In this document: one piece after another, positions 1 to 10,006 of the stretch
How the letters are laid out: each line of letters begins with the position of its first letter
Position numbering within the stretch: the stretch's first letter is position 1
NCBI RefSeq assembly: GCF_009821115.1
Contig: NZ_VYTY01000012.1
Span: 59,823 to 123,822, forward strand
Reading direction: 5' to 3'
Source: Nitrincola alkalisediminis
GTDB lineage: Bacteria > Pseudomonadota > Gammaproteobacteria > Pseudomonadales > Balneatricaceae
DNA length: 64,000 nt
Position numbers and translations under genes: made by a program
Notes under the pieces: model-generated
The model's database searches: none
The model's input: only the letters and a program-made list of their open reading frames with translations
What the model was told of the DNA's origin: nothing

Positions 1-354
1 CATCCATTTGCAGGCAAGTATATTGAGATCCAACACGGCTCTACCTACAAGACCCGTTATTTACATTTAAATCGTCAATTGGTGAAGCGTGGTGACACCG
101 TTAAACGCGGCCAACGCATCGCTCTCTCAGGCAACACAGGCCGCTCGACAGGCCCCCACCTACACTTCGAACTCCATGTTAACGGTAGGCCTGTAAACCC
201 GATGACCGCTAATCTTCCGATGGCACTTTCTGTTCCTAGAGAGCAACTGGCGAAGTTCAACCAACGGGTCGAACAACTGGTTAGTGTGATGGAAGTCGCT
301 AGCCAAGAGCAAATTGCAATGCGCTCTCAAAATGCTAACCAACCTGGAAGCTAA
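1..354 (+). CDS. mepM: Murein DD-endopeptidase, M23 family (C-terminal fragment)
   Basis: This is the C-terminal part of a peptidoglycan hydrolase whose start lies before the window. The reading frame is open from base 1 and stops with TAA at 352-354. It shows the end of a LytM/M23 zinc peptidase domain: a YLHL strand, the G-x-TG-RSTGPHLHFE signature with the zinc-binding HLH, and the NGRPVNPM motif typical of MepM/YebA-type enzymes. These periplasmic enzymes cut D-Ala-mDAP crosslinks during wall expansion. The tail after the domain (about 40 residues) is Gln/Asn-rich. The assignment to the M23 family is firm. The choice of MepM over other LytM proteins rests on the RPVNPM tail only. Confidence 0.8.
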   Translation, partial: HPFAGKYIEIQHGSTYKTRYLHLNRQLVKRGDTVKRGQRIALSGNTGRSTGPHLHFELHVNGRPVNPMTANLPMALSVPREQLAKFNQRVEQLVSVMEVASQEQIAMRSQNANQPGS

Positions 355-394
355 GTTGTACTTAAATGAACAACTTTTTGAAACACTCTCTAAT

Positions 395-425
395 GAAGCA
401 TAAGAATAGAGCTTCGTCCTTTTTT
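395..425 (+). terminator. Possible weak terminator after the endopeptidase gene
   Basis: A 5-bp stem (GAAGC 395-399 with GCTTC 411-415) is followed by a run of seven T with one preceding C (417-425). The stem is short, so this is a weak candidate for ending the mepM transcript before the exporter gene. Confidence 0.35.
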
Positions 426-447
426 AGATCACTATGAAACGTCAATA

Positions 448-1206
448 ATGGAACTCGATTTATCCATTCTCATGCTACTGGGGCTTGCCGGATTTGCTGC
501 CGGATTTGTTGACTCAATCGCGGGCGGAGGCGGTTTAATCTCAATTCCGGCTTTGCTAGCAACTGGCATGCCTCCTACTATGGCGTTGGCAACAAACAAA
601 CTACAAAGTAGTTTTGGGGCTTTTACAGCGACATTATTTTTTTGGCGAAAGGGCCTCATTAAACTATCAACAATGAAGCTTCCCATTTTTTGCACATTCA
701 TTGGCAGTGCCTTAGGGACACTCTTAGTGCAACGTGTCGACTCTGGCTTTTTAAGTCAACTATTACCCTTCTTACTCATGGCATTTGCCATCTACTTTTT
801 ACTCTCTCCTCGAATCACCAATGACGATAGTGAACGACGTTTATCACACTCGGCTTTTGCTTTACTGATTGGAACAAGCGTCGGATTTTATGATGGCTTT
901 TTTGGGCCAGGCACTGGCTCATTTTTTGCGTTTGCATTTGTTGCACTTGCTGGCTTTGGCTTAGTGAAAGCGACAGCACATACCAAGCTTTTGAATTTCA
1001 CATCCAACCTCGCATCCCTTCTTTTTTTCACCTTTGCCGGCCAAGTTTTATGGAGTGCCGGCCTAGTCATGGCTGCAGGACAAATTTTAGGCGCCCGCCT
1101 CGGCTCAACGTTAGTTATTAGCCAAGGTACCCGCTTAATAAAGCCCCTACTTGTCAGTGTCTCCATGATTATCTGTGCGCGCTTAATTTGGCAGCAATAC
1201 GCTTAA
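448..1206 (+). CDS. TauE/SafE (YfcA-type) membrane exporter
   Basis: This is a 252-residue, almost wholly hydrophobic protein with about eight predicted membrane segments. It belongs to the TauE/SafE (DUF81) family, which exports sulfite or organosulfur anions or has unknown substrates. The N-terminal repeat carries a glycine-rich motif (SIAGGGGLIS, about residues 24-33) followed by the ATNKLQSSFG signature. A second half-repeat, YDGFFGPGTGSFF, follows at about 147-160. This twin-repeat layout is that of E. coli YfcA. No clear Shine-Dalgarno sequence precedes the ATG. The genes around it give no hint of substrate, so no specific function is assigned. Confidence 0.85.
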   Translation: MELDLSILMLLGLAGFAAGFVDSIAGGGGLISIPALLATGMPPTMALATNKLQSSFGAFTATLFFWRKGLIKLSTMKLPIFCTFIGSALGTLLVQRVDSGFLSQLLPFLLMAFAIYFLLSPRITNDDSERRLSHSAFALLIGTSVGFYDGFFGPGTGSFFAFAFVALAGFGLVKATAHTKLLNFTSNLASLLFFTFAGQVLWSAGLVMAAGQILGARLGSTLVISQGTRLIKPLLVSVSMIICARLIWQQYA

Positions 1207-1297
1207 ACCCACCTGAGTAAATTAAATAAGATTGAAGAAAACACGACAAGATACTGTTAATATTTAGTCTGACACTTTTGACACGTAGGTTACGCGC

Positions 1298-1990
1298 ATG
1301 ATGACATTCGAGAAGCGTTTATTCTCTTTTTTAGTGAGACACTCAACACGCTCATCATTAACCCAACGACACCCTGCTTTGGCCACATTGTTTGCTGTAT
1401 CGGCTATTTTGATGCCCATACAAGGATTAGCGCAGGGCTCACCTGCCGGTTTTCGTATACTCGCAACTCCTCAAGTCCTGGCCCACCCAGAGGGTGGAGA
1501 ACTGCTACAAGCTTATGTTCCCGCTAATTGGCATTCAGTCTATCGAGAGTGGCTTAACAACCGTGGAGTGGATGAACTTGTCCCCCAAGAACAAAACCTT
1601 ATTAATTGGAAGCAAATGCTCGCATTCCAAGTCATCGACAATCCGGTGTTACTGCCTCAACACTATCTTAATGATCTGAAATCCACCCTGAGTAAGGAGT
1701 GTCGTTTCAGTTACTCTCAACCCCTGCAAACCGTAACGCAACCTCGTTATGAAAGTGCAATGATTATTAGCTGGTGTGGACAAGTCCTTGATGCAGCCTG
1801 GGGCGAAATTATTCTGACGCGTGTCATTCGAGGTGAATCAGCTCTTTACACCCTGAGTAAGTCTTGGAGAACCATTCCCTTTTCTTCCGTTAACGAAATC
1901 GGATTACCCAATGCGGAAATACAACATTGGCAAGCAACTTTAAACCGCTCAAATATTTGTAACATGCGGGATCAAACCTGCGCACAATAA
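1298..1990 (+). CDS. Secreted protein of unknown function
   Basis: A 230-residue protein that I do not recognise. A basic N-terminus (about 28 residues) is followed by a hydrophobic stretch and an Ala-Gln-Gly site near residue 46, which looks like a Sec signal peptide with a long n-region. The second ATG, or a later start, could also serve. The mature part has four cysteines in two groups (KECRF and SWCGQ; NICNM and QTCAQ at the very C-terminus), suggesting periplasmic disulfides. It sits 81 bp before the histidine kinase gene on the same strand and may be a sensory partner, which is inference from position only. Confidence 0.6.
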   Translation: MMTFEKRLFSFLVRHSTRSSLTQRHPALATLFAVSAILMPIQGLAQGSPAGFRILATPQVLAHPEGGELLQAYVPANWHSVYREWLNNRGVDELVPQEQNLINWKQMLAFQVIDNPVLLPQHYLNDLKSTLSKECRFSYSQPLQTVTQPRYESAMIISWCGQVLDAAWGEIILTRVIRGESALYTLSKSWRTIPFSSVNEIGLPNAEIQHWQATLNRSNICNMRDQTCAQ

Positions 1991-2071
1991 TGCCAATATA
2001 GCTCAACACATGTTGCACTCTGCAACCCTGCTAACATCTCGAAAGGAGACGGGGCCGCCCCATTGCATACC

Positions 2072-3439
2072 ATGAGACATATTTTTTTAAGCTGCCTACT
2101 TATCCCAATCAGTCCTCTTGCCCAAGCGAGCTTGGTAAACTATTTCAAAACTGCTGACGGCCGCACCAATTGGCAATACATTGCAAACTTTTCGAGCGGC
2201 GTTTTAATAATACTATTGTCCGTGGCCGCTTTTTTTCTATTCATGACTTGGAGAAAAGCATTTAAGACGAACAAAGAACTAACACTGATTAAAGGTCAAC
2301 TTGAGGAACGAGTCGTTCAACGCACGTCTGCACTAAAATCCTCACAAGCCTATCTAGACGATATTCTATGTTCACTCCCTCTTATGCTCATCGGTTTAGA
2401 TAAACACCATCTCATCACCCAATGGAACAACAAAGCAGAAGCAATTTCTGGAGTCAGTCGTGAACAAGCGCTGGGCACGCGGTTATGGGATACGTACCCC
2501 ACGTTAAATATCACCGAAGAGCATCTCAACAGCGCCCTTAATAGCCGAGAAGCCGTGTATATTAAGCAAAGCCAAAATGGTCTGTATTATTTCAACATAA
2601 CCATTTACCCCTTGCACAATCAGATGGACGCGGGCGTTGTTATTCTGATTGATGATGTTACCCAAAAAATCTTAGCTGAAAACATGCTGATCCATAACGA
2701 CAAAATGTCTTCCATGGGCGAGCTAGCCGCCACTATGGCACATGACATTAACGCTCCATTACAAGGAATACTTTTGGATTTGTCGAGTTTTCAAGGATTA
2801 CTGACATCAGGTCAACTTATGGCAGAAAACTCATCATGCGGTAAAGAGATCCAGCGACTCAACCACCTTCTGGCAGACGCATCGGAAAAAGGTCGGAATG
2901 TCACCGCAATCATTAACAATTTACTCACCTTTGCCCGTAAGCGTAGTGATATTCGCCAAGCCGCGGATCTAACTGAAATTACCCAACATGCCTTAACACT
3001 TGCCGGTGATGTACTTACGTCTTCCGACTACCTTAACTTCTCTGAAATCCGGATTGAGAAATCATTTGATACTCACCTACCGAAAATAGCCTGCTATATC
3101 ATTGAAATGCAACAGGCATTGCTAAGCCTGTTCCGGCATACTTACGATGCTCTCATTGCAGCGCGTACAACCAATCCTCTTATTCGAATAGAGATTGAAC
3201 GGATATATGATGCTATCTGGATTAAGATTCATCATAACGGAGCGACGCTATCGGATGATGAGCAAATGACACTGTTTGAACCTTTTTTCAATAACCCTTC
3301 CGATTCAGCAAGTGAAGACATGAGTAAACGCCTGTCTTTTGCGCACTTCATCATTACCGAGCAACACCAAGGACATATTGCTGTGACCTCCGATCCTCAC
3401 TATGGCACAACCTTTAATATCCAGCTACAGGTGCATTAA
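2072..3439 (+). CDS. PAS-domain sensor histidine kinase with degenerate ATPase domain
   Basis: A membrane sensor of about 455 residues. It has a signal-like N-terminus, one membrane span near residues 40-60, a short coiled coil, a PAS domain (about 90-200) and a dimerisation/phosphoacceptor domain with the H box GELAATMAHDINAPLQG (His at about 224). The HATPase_c region looks decayed. The N box reads SLFRHTYDAL without the usual Asn, the G1 box reads HHNGATL instead of DxGxG, and the glycine-rich G2 box is absent, although the LFEPFF box remains. It may therefore be a poor kinase or a pseudokinase. No response regulator is adjacent. The start is uncertain: GGAG at 2045-2048 is far from ATG 2072, and a TTG lies at 2063. 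A small GGGG/CCCC hairpin (2051-2061) lies between them. Confidence 0.75.
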   Translation: MRHIFLSCLLIPISPLAQASLVNYFKTADGRTNWQYIANFSSGVLIILLSVAAFFLFMTWRKAFKTNKELTLIKGQLEERVVQRTSALKSSQAYLDDILCSLPLMLIGLDKHHLITQWNNKAEAISGVSREQALGTRLWDTYPTLNITEEHLNSALNSREAVYIKQSQNGLYYFNITIYPLHNQMDAGVVILIDDVTQKILAENMLIHNDKMSSMGELAATMAHDINAPLQGILLDLSSFQGLLTSGQLMAENSSCGKEIQRLNHLLADASEKGRNVTAIINNLLTFARKRSDIRQAADLTEITQHALTLAGDVLTSSDYLNFSEIRIEKSFDTHLPKIACYIIEMQQALLSLFRHTYDALIAARTTNPLIRIEIERIYDAIWIKIHHNGATLSDDEQMTLFEPFFNNPSDSASEDMSKRLSFAHFIITEQHQGHIAVTSDPHYGTTFNIQLQVH

Positions 3440-3440
3440 T

Positions 3441-5030
3441 ATGAAGGACACGTCTCTGATTTCCGTAAAGAACTTGTCGATTGCTTTTTCAAATAAAACA
3501 GTCGTTGATAACGTCAGCTTCGAAATAGCACCGGGTGAGTGCTTAGCATTGGTTGGTGAATCAGGTTCAGGTAAATCAGTGACAGCTTTATCTATTTTAC
3601 AGCTATTGCCGAAAAACATAACCCGCTACCCGAGCGGTGAGATACTGTATCGAGGAGAATCATTACTGAATGAACCAGAAGAGCGTCTAAGAAACGTTCG
3701 AGGAAACAAAGTAAGCATGATCTTTCAGGAGCCCATGACCTCACTCAATCCATTACATACGGTTGAAAAGCAATTGGCTGAGTCTTTACAGTTACATCAA
3801 GCATTGAAAAAAGCAGAGATAAAATCGCGAAGTTTAGAACTGCTTGCACTCGTCGGAATCCCTGCTCCAGAAAAACGACTCAAACAATACCCTCATGAAC
3901 TTTCAGGTGGATTACGTCAGCGTGTAATGATTGCAATGGCTCTTGCAAACCAACCAGAACTTTTGATTGCGGATGAGCCAACAACAGCCTTAGATGTCAC
4001 AATTCAAAAACAAATACTCGAACTGCTGCGCACTCTCCAGACAAAACTCAATATGGCCGTACTGCTGATCACTCACGATTTAGGTATTGTGAAGCATTTT
4101 GCTGACCGTGTATGCGTCATGTGCAAAGGGAAGCTTATTGAAACCCAAAGCACTGAATTACTGTTTAATCACCCCCAACAAAGCTACACGCAAAAATTAC
4201 TATCAGCAGATCCTTCTGGCCAACCTTACCCCCTAAAACCGAATAGCCCTGTGATTTTAAACGTTCGTCAATTAAATGTATGGTTTCCCATCTACACCGG
4301 TTTATTTAAACGCGTCACCGATTACCACAAAGCCATCACAGGCGCTGACTTTGAGCTTAGAAAAGGAGAGACTCTCGGAGTTGTGGGGGAATCAGGCTCA
4401 GGCAAAACAACTTTAGCCCTGGCCATCCTACGTTTAATCCAATCGTCAGGTGAAATACATTTTCAATCTCACCCCTTGCACTCACTCACGCAAAAGCACG
4501 TCAAACCCTTACGTAAGCAAATGCAAATTGTGTTTCAGGACCCATTTGGCAGCCTGAGCCCTCGAATGTTGATCGGAGAATCGATTGCCGAGGGGCTTGA
4601 GGTTCATGGCGTTAAAGACCCCAACGAAATTCGGCGGCGTGTTGAAGAAGCCTTGGTTGATGTGGGCCTAGAACCGTCATCGGCTGAGCGCTACCCCCAT
4701 GAGTTTTCGGGCGGCCAACGTCAACGCATTGCCATTGCCAGAGCCCTAGTACTCCGTCCCGACCTTATCGTCCTCGATGAACCTACCTCTGCTTTAGACC
4801 GCACGGTACAAAGACAAATCGTCGAACTTCTCAGAGAGCTACAAAAGCGTTATGAGCTCAGCTATCTGTTTATCAGCCATGACTTATCCGTTGTTAAAGC
4901 ACTTAGTCATCGCGTCATGGTGGTTAAAGATGGGATTACGGTTGAATCAGGGCTCACAGATGAAGTCTTTGCATCGCCCAAACACCCCTATACACAATCG
5001 TTAATGAATGCAGCCTTCGCACTTCACTAA
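3441..5030 (+). CDS. Dual-ATPase subunit of a peptide ABC transporter (YejF-like)
   Basis: A 529-residue cytoplasmic protein with two complete ABC modules in one chain, as in YejF and GsiA. The first Walker A (GESGSGKS) lies near residue 40 and the second (GESGSGKT) near 316. Each half has an ABC signature (LSGGLRQR, FSGGQRQR) and a Walker B (LLIADEPTTALD, LIVLDEPTSALD). The family energises uptake of peptides, including microcin C. The start chosen is ATG 3441, one base after the kinase stop. Upstream in-frame codons lie inside the kinase gene and are not needed. No permease or binding-protein genes are next to it, so it is an orphan ATPase in this window. A bidirectional terminator follows. 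Confidence 0.85.
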   Translation: MKDTSLISVKNLSIAFSNKTVVDNVSFEIAPGECLALVGESGSGKSVTALSILQLLPKNITRYPSGEILYRGESLLNEPEERLRNVRGNKVSMIFQEPMTSLNPLHTVEKQLAESLQLHQALKKAEIKSRSLELLALVGIPAPEKRLKQYPHELSGGLRQRVMIAMALANQPELLIADEPTTALDVTIQKQILELLRTLQTKLNMAVLLITHDLGIVKHFADRVCVMCKGKLIETQSTELLFNHPQQSYTQKLLSADPSGQPYPLKPNSPVILNVRQLNVWFPIYTGLFKRVTDYHKAITGADFELRKGETLGVVGESGSGKTTLALAILRLIQSSGEIHFQSHPLHSLTQKHVKPLRKQMQIVFQDPFGSLSPRMLIGESIAEGLEVHGVKDPNEIRRRVEEALVDVGLEPSSAERYPHEFSGGQRQRIAIARALVLRPDLIVLDEPTSALDRTVQRQIVELLRELQKRYELSYLFISHDLSVVKALSHRVMVVKDGITVESGLTDEVFASPKHPYTQSLMNAAFALH

Positions 5031-5038
5031 ACACCTAC

Positions 5039-5069
5039 AAAAAACCCCAGCACTTGGCTGGGGTTTTTG
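5039..5069. terminator. Bidirectional terminator between the ABC gene and ppiD
   Basis: A perfect 7-bp GC-rich stem (CCCCAGC 5045-5051, GCTGGGG 5057-5063) has a 5-base loop and is flanked by A4 on the left and T5 on the right. It can stop transcription from both convergent genes. Confidence 0.85.
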
Positions 5070-5094
5070 TTAAAACGAAAAACGAATTGTCGCC

Positions 5095-6975
5095 TTAGTT
5101 ACGTTCAATTGTCGCCGCTTGTCGCAACCCTTGTACACGACCCTCATACTCTATCTGCCCCTGATTTGAACCTAGGAAAGAGAGCATAAACGCCATTTCA
5201 TCTTCTGTTAGATCCGCTTCTACACGATTAACGCTGTCTAATCTTAATAGAGCGAAGTTACCATTTCGTAACGAGATCACTTCAAATGCTGGCAACTGGT
5301 CAGAACTCATAGCAAAAGCCGCATTGCGTATCTCGGAAGAAACATCTTGAGCGCCACGGTTTACACCCGTTATATCAACCCAAGAATATTCATCACTCAT
5401 ATCCTGCGGAACTTCACCATTTTTAAAACTGGCAAGCCAAGCATCCGCTTGCCCACGAAGCTGCTGTTTGGCGACTTCAGTTATGAGCTCGAGCTCTATC
5501 GAATCTCTTGCCTCTTCAAACGTCACCTGCCGAGAGGGCTGATGCTGATTCAGACGCACAACTACGGCCCGCTCACGATCCAATTCGATTGGGAGACTAT
5601 TCAACCTATCCCTTAAGACATCTTGACTAAAAGCGGCATCTAAAACTCGAGGGTGACCACCTAACAAACCCGTCCCACCCTTTCGAGATATCGCTTCGGA
5701 TGTCATGACCTCTAAACCTAGCTCTTCAGAGGGTGCAACAAGATCAGCTGAAGAAAATGATAAATCCGCTAAACGTTCCAATGCTTCGACATAAAAACGC
5801 TCTGCATCACGCTCTGCAATTTCATAACGCAGTTCCATTTCTAGGTCTGCACGAGACGGCATTTCTTCCTGCTTCACACCTTCAAGCTTAATGAGGTGAT
5901 AACCAAACTCCGTTTGAAAAGGCTCAGAAATACTGCCCACGGTTTCCATGGCAAACAGTGTTTCTGCAAATGCACCCACCAGCATCTCACGTGACATGAA
6001 GCCTAGCGCACCACCCTCAGATGCTGAACCTATGTCGTCAGAATACATTTGGGCGAGGGTAGCAAAATCCTCCCCTTCCTCTAGCTTCAACTTAACTTCC
6101 TGAATTCGGGCCAACGCTGCCAAAGCATCTCGCTGCTCATCAACCTCAATCAAAATATGGGCAGCATCACGTAACTCCTCACTTCTAAACTCAGCTAGGG
6201 CTTGCTGGTAAAGGGACTCAACCTCCGAGTCACTCACTTGCTCAGGATCAACAAAAGCGACTTTTTCAAGCAATACATAGTCCAGTATTACTTGTTCTTC
6301 CGTCTGTAATGCCGCTGCATTTTGATCGTAGCGCGCACGGATCTCCTCCTCAGTCACACTCACTTGATTCAAAATTGGCAACAAGGGCAAATTTACATAG
6401 GCAAAATCACGTGTCTGCTGATCTAACGACACAATACGCTCTATTTCTGGTCGAGTCATAAATGAGGACAGCACATAGCCTGCCCGCTCTTGATCGATCA
6501 AGGTTTCCAGTCTCAACAACTCTCGATAGGTCAATGGAGTGAAGCCAGCACTGCGCAAAACCATTTCGAATTGGTTTCGATCAAAGCGACCATCCACTTG
6601 AAACTGAGGCGTATTAACAATCAACTGATCAAGCATTTCTTCAGAGAAATACAGGCCTTGTTTCTCAACAGATTGTGATAGTAACGAGCGCTCTATTAAG
6701 CTTTCTAACACCATACGGTTGAGCAGATTGTCATCCAGCATCGTAGGATCTGCATCGGGGCCCATTTGTGACAGTATTTGTCGGCGCTGCAGCTCAACAC
6801 CTCGCATAAGCTCTTGAGTGCTAACAGCCTCACCATTGACTGTTGCTACTGGCTTTTCGGATGAACCGAGTCCAACCAGTGACTCTACACCAAAAAGTGC
6901 AAATGTCAGAGCGATCAGACCTACGATAATTTTGGCAATTATACCTTTTGAGTTGTCCCTTATGGATTGAAGCAT
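5095..6975 (-). CDS. ppiD: Periplasmic folding chaperone PpiD
   Basis: A 626-residue inner-membrane-anchored chaperone of the Sec exit site. The N-terminal MLQSIRDNSKG leader and one membrane span (about residues 13-33) are followed by a SurA_N-like domain, a parvulin domain (about 255-360, with DAAHILI and GGALGFMSREMLVGAF) and a long C-terminal region. The length matches E. coli PpiD (623). The ATG at 6975 begins the conserved MLQ-IRDNS sequence, so a TTG three codons upstream was not used. The order lon-hupB-ppiD is conserved in gammaproteobacteria, and a terminator separates it from hupB. Confidence 0.93.
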   Translation of the reverse strand: MLQSIRDNSKGIIAKIIVGLIALTFALFGVESLVGLGSSEKPVATVNGEAVSTQELMRGVELQRRQILSQMGPDADPTMLDDNLLNRMVLESLIERSLLSQSVEKQGLYFSEEMLDQLIVNTPQFQVDGRFDRNQFEMVLRSAGFTPLTYRELLRLETLIDQERAGYVLSSFMTRPEIERIVSLDQQTRDFAYVNLPLLPILNQVSVTEEEIRARYDQNAAALQTEEQVILDYVLLEKVAFVDPEQVSDSEVESLYQQALAEFRSEELRDAAHILIEVDEQRDALAALARIQEVKLKLEEGEDFATLAQMYSDDIGSASEGGALGFMSREMLVGAFAETLFAMETVGSISEPFQTEFGYHLIKLEGVKQEEMPSRADLEMELRYEIAERDAERFYVEALERLADLSFSSADLVAPSEELGLEVMTSEAISRKGGTGLLGGHPRVLDAAFSQDVLRDRLNSLPIELDRERAVVVRLNQHQPSRQVTFEEARDSIELELITEVAKQQLRGQADAWLASFKNGEVPQDMSDEYSWVDITGVNRGAQDVSSEIRNAAFAMSSDQLPAFEVISLRNGNFALLRLDSVNRVEADLTEDEMAFMLSFLGSNQGQIEYEGRVQGLRQAATIERN

Positions 6976-7001
6976 TGTTCGCAATACACCTTAGTAAAAA
7001 T

Positions 7002-7036
7002 AAAAAAAGCGCACCCTTTCTGAATGCGCTTTTTTT
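7002..7036 (-). terminator. Terminator after hupB
   Basis: A 12-bp perfect stem (7002-7013 with 7025-7036) ends in runs of A on one side and T on the other. It lies between the hupB stop and the ppiD start. On the minus strand it ends hupB with a U-tract. Confidence 0.8.
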
Positions 7037-7126
7037 GACAATGACTAACCAGCATCAGTTCGTTCAAATAAGGGTAAGATTATAATCAAACTGCCTTGTC
7101 TAAAAAACTGAGCTAGCACAGCCCCA

Positions 7127-7402
7127 TTACTTATTAACAGCGTCTTTCAGCGCCTTGCCAGGCTTAAACGTCGGCAGAGTAGCAGCTGCGATCTCAATAG
7201 GTTGACCTGTCTGTGGATTACGACCGGTACGTGCAGCACGCTCTTTAACTGAAAAAGTACCAAAACCAACAAGTGCAACAGATTCGTTATTCTGCAAAGC
7301 TTTTGTTACGGCTTCTAGTGTAGCATCCAATGCACGCCCTGCAGCTGCTTTTGGCAGATCCGCAGAAGCCGCAATTGCATCGATTAGTTCAGATTTATTC
7401 AC
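7127..7402 (-). CDS. hupB: DNA-binding protein HU-beta
   Basis: A 91-residue nucleoid protein, standard HU length. It has the N-terminal helices starting [11 protein letters not shown], the [22 protein letters not shown] signature of the beta-arm with the arm-tip proline region, and the C-terminal [11 protein letters not shown]. It forms dimers that bend DNA. A Shine-Dalgarno AAGGGG lies just before the ATG and a strong promoter lies about 70 bases upstream. It lies downstream of lon, as in enterics and pseudomonads. Confidence 0.96.
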   Translation of the reverse strand: MNKSELIDAIAASADLPKAAAGRALDATLEAVTKALQNNESVALVGFGTFSVKERAARTGRNPQTGQPIEIAAATLPTFKPGKALKDAVNK

Positions 7403-7468
7403 ATTGTTCCCCTTAATGCATCATTATTTTTTACTAAATCAGTTATGTACCCTGCAACCTTAGTGCAC

Positions 7469-7498
7469 TTTATACCAACTCAAAGAAACGAGTGTCAA
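7469..7498 (-). promoter_or_regulatory. Sigma-70 promoter of hupB
   Basis: On the minus strand TTGACA (7493-7498) and TATAAA (7469-7474) are separated by 18 bases, close to the housekeeping consensus, and are placed about 70 bases before the hupB ATG. Confidence 0.75.
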
Positions 7499-7532
7499 CA
7501 CGCCCGAAGGGCTTTCTTTGCGAGGGCTCACA

Positions 7533-9962
7533 TTAATGTGTACTTACTTGCCCTGGCTCAGGTTTTACGCCACTCGCTTCCTTACCTACGATTTCAGGAT
7601 CTGTTTCCGGTAAAGGCTCGGGGTAACGAACAAGCGCTATCTCCAATACCTCATCAATCCATTTTACCGCTTTTATGTTCAGATCAGCTTTAATATTTTC
7701 AGGTATTTCTTTTAAGTCTCGCTTGTTCTCATCCGGTATGATGACCGTCTTGATACCACCACGATGAGCCGCCAGTAACTTCTCCTTCAGACCTCCGATG
7801 GGAAGCACTTGACCTCGAAGTGTAATCTCACCCGTCATCGCAACATCAGAGCGAACAGGGATACCTGTTAAAGCTGACACTAACGCTGTACACATTCCGA
7901 TACCAGCGCTAGGACCATCCTTCGGTGTGGCACCTTCGGGTACATGAATATGTAGATCATGCTTCTCATGAAAGTCTGGAGCTATGCCCAGAGACTTACC
8001 ACGATGACGCACGACTGTCAGCGCTGCCTGAATCGACTCTTTCATGACATCACCTAAAGATCCGGTATGTATCTGACGTCCCTTTCCAGGCACAACGGCT
8101 GACTCAATTGTCAGGATCTCTCCTCCAACTTGAGTCCAAGCCAAACCTGTAACTTGTCCTACCAGATCATCTTCTTCGGCTTTGCCATATGTATGTTTAC
8201 GAACACCGGAGTAATCTTCTAGATTTTCAGATGCAATCGTTAACGAGCCTGCAGCCACTTTGGCTAACGCCATCTCACGAACAGCCTTACGGCAAATTTT
8301 CGCGATTTCTCTTTCAAGCCCACGAACACCAGCTTCGCGCGTATAATAACGGATCAGATCAATAACTGCAGCATCTGAAATCACAACTTCACTATCTTTT
8401 AATCCATTTTGCTTCAATTGTTTCGGAATAAGATAGTTACGCGCAATATTTAGCTTCTCATCCTCGGTATAACCCGGAATACGGATGACTTCCATACGAT
8501 CAAGCAATGGACCAGGAATGTTCATTGAGTTGGATGTACAGACGAACATAACGTCCGAAAGATCCAAATCAACCTCAAGGTAATGGTCATTAAACGTACT
8601 GTTTTGCTCTGGGTCTAACACCTCTAGCAGTGCAGACGATGGATCCCCACGATGATCCATACCCATTTTATCAATTTCATCTAACAAGAATAGAGGGTTT
8701 TTGACGCCCGCTTTGACAATTTTTTGGACCAGCTTGCCCGGCATCGAACCTATGTACGTGCGTCTATGACCTCGAATCTCAGCTTCATCTCGAACACCGC
8801 CCAGCGCCATTCGGACATACTCTCGATTAGTTGCACGTGCAATCGATTTACCTAAAGAGGTCTTACCTACCCCAGGAGGCCCAACTAAGCATAAAATTGG
8901 CCCTTTCAGTTTTTTAACGCGCTTCTGTACCGCCAAGTACTCAATAATCCGCTCTTTGACCTCTTCTAAGCCAAAGTGATCTTCGTTGAGAATCTTATCC
9001 GCACGTTGCATATCTAGGCGTACTTTAGAACGCTTATTCCACGGAATTTGCAACATCCAATCAATGTAACTTCTCACCACCGTGGCTTCAGCACTCATAG
9101 GAGACATCATTTGCAATTTTTTATGCTCAGCAAGTGCTTTATTTAATGCCTCTTGAGGCATACCAGCACTCTCTATACGGCGACGCAGTTCATCCATATC
9201 GTTCGCGCCCGTATCATCCATATCGCCCAGCTCTTTCTGAATGGCCTTCATTTGCTCATTCAGATAATACTCGCGCTGACTTTTTTCCATTTGCTTTTTA
9301 ACACGACCACGAATGCGTTTTTCGACTTCAACCAAGTCAATCTCGGCTTCCATTTTGGCCATTAATAATTCTAAGCGCTCACGGGCACCTAGCATTTCCA
9401 ATACTTGCTGCTTCTCTTCCAACTTAAGTGACATATGAGCTGCCAGCGTGTCAGCCAACCGACCAATATCATCAATATTCTGAAGCGAGGAGAGAACTTC
9501 TGATGGAATTTTCTTATTTACTTGAATAAAACGCTCGAACTGATCCAGCGCCGAACGTTTATAGATTTCGGACTCAGCTTCAGAGATTTCTTCAGTGACT
9601 AAGGGACCCAATGTACACTCAAAGTTACTCCCTTCGTCTGTCAAACATTGGATCTCAGCGCGGTACTCGCCTTCGACGAGAACCTTTACTGTTCCATCTG
9701 GGAGCTTTAGCATTTGTAATATATTGGCAACCGTTCCCACATGAAACAAATCAGACGCCACAGGTTCATCTTCTGAAGCACTCTTTTGCGCGACCAATAG
9801 TATCTGCTTATCTTGTGCTAACGCCTTATCTAGCGCATTGATTGACTTCGCACGGCCTACAAACAATGGAATAACCATATGAGGGTAGACAACAACATCA
9901 CGAAGCGGCAATACGGGAAGCTCAACGTGAATTGCGCCATCTTTTGCTTCTAAATGATCCAT
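7533..9962 (-). CDS. lon: ATP-dependent Lon protease
   Basis: An 809-residue AAA+ serine protease that degrades misfolded and regulatory proteins in the cytoplasm. Domains in order: N-terminal substrate-recognition domain (about 10-210), coiled coil, AAA+ module with Walker [10 protein letters not shown] near residue 360 and Walker [12 protein letters not shown], then the C-terminal peptidase with the catalytic Ser in PKDGPSAG (about 683) and Lys in [10 protein letters not shown] (about 726). These positions agree with E. coli Lon (S679, K722). GAGG precedes the ATG by about ten bases. A stem-loop lies in the 5' leader. Confidence 0.97.
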   Translation of the reverse strand: MDHLEAKDGAIHVELPVLPLRDVVVYPHMVIPLFVGRAKSINALDKALAQDKQILLVAQKSASEDEPVASDLFHVGTVANILQMLKLPDGTVKVLVEGEYRAEIQCLTDEGSNFECTLGPLVTEEISEAESEIYKRSALDQFERFIQVNKKIPSEVLSSLQNIDDIGRLADTLAAHMSLKLEEKQQVLEMLGARERLELLMAKMEAEIDLVEVEKRIRGRVKKQMEKSQREYYLNEQMKAIQKELGDMDDTGANDMDELRRRIESAGMPQEALNKALAEHKKLQMMSPMSAEATVVRSYIDWMLQIPWNKRSKVRLDMQRADKILNEDHFGLEEVKERIIEYLAVQKRVKKLKGPILCLVGPPGVGKTSLGKSIARATNREYVRMALGGVRDEAEIRGHRRTYIGSMPGKLVQKIVKAGVKNPLFLLDEIDKMGMDHRGDPSSALLEVLDPEQNSTFNDHYLEVDLDLSDVMFVCTSNSMNIPGPLLDRMEVIRIPGYTEDEKLNIARNYLIPKQLKQNGLKDSEVVISDAAVIDLIRYYTREAGVRGLEREIAKICRKAVREMALAKVAAGSLTIASENLEDYSGVRKHTYGKAEEDDLVGQVTGLAWTQVGGEILTIESAVVPGKGRQIHTGSLGDVMKESIQAALTVVRHRGKSLGIAPDFHEKHDLHIHVPEGATPKDGPSAGIGMCTALVSALTGIPVRSDVAMTGEITLRGQVLPIGGLKEKLLAAHRGGIKTVIIPDENKRDLKEIPENIKADLNIKAVKWIDEVLEIALVRYPEPLPETDPEIVGKEASGVKPEPGQVSTH

Positions 9963-9987
9963 AATATGCGTGCCTCTGTGCCGAGCA

Positions 9988-10006
9988 ACAACTCAGGTTG
10001 AGTTGT
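9988..10006 (-). promoter_or_regulatory. Stem-loop in the lon leader
   Basis: A perfect 8-bp inverted repeat (ACAACTCA 9988-9995, TGAGTTGT 9999-10006) with a 3-base loop lies 26-44 bases upstream of the lon ATG. It could be an operator or an RNA hairpin. Its role is unknown. Confidence 0.4.

Noticed and set aside
3402..3440. Earlier start for the ABC ATPase
   Set aside because: It lies inside the kinase gene. The ATG at 3441 directly after the kinase stop begins the conserved ABC domain.
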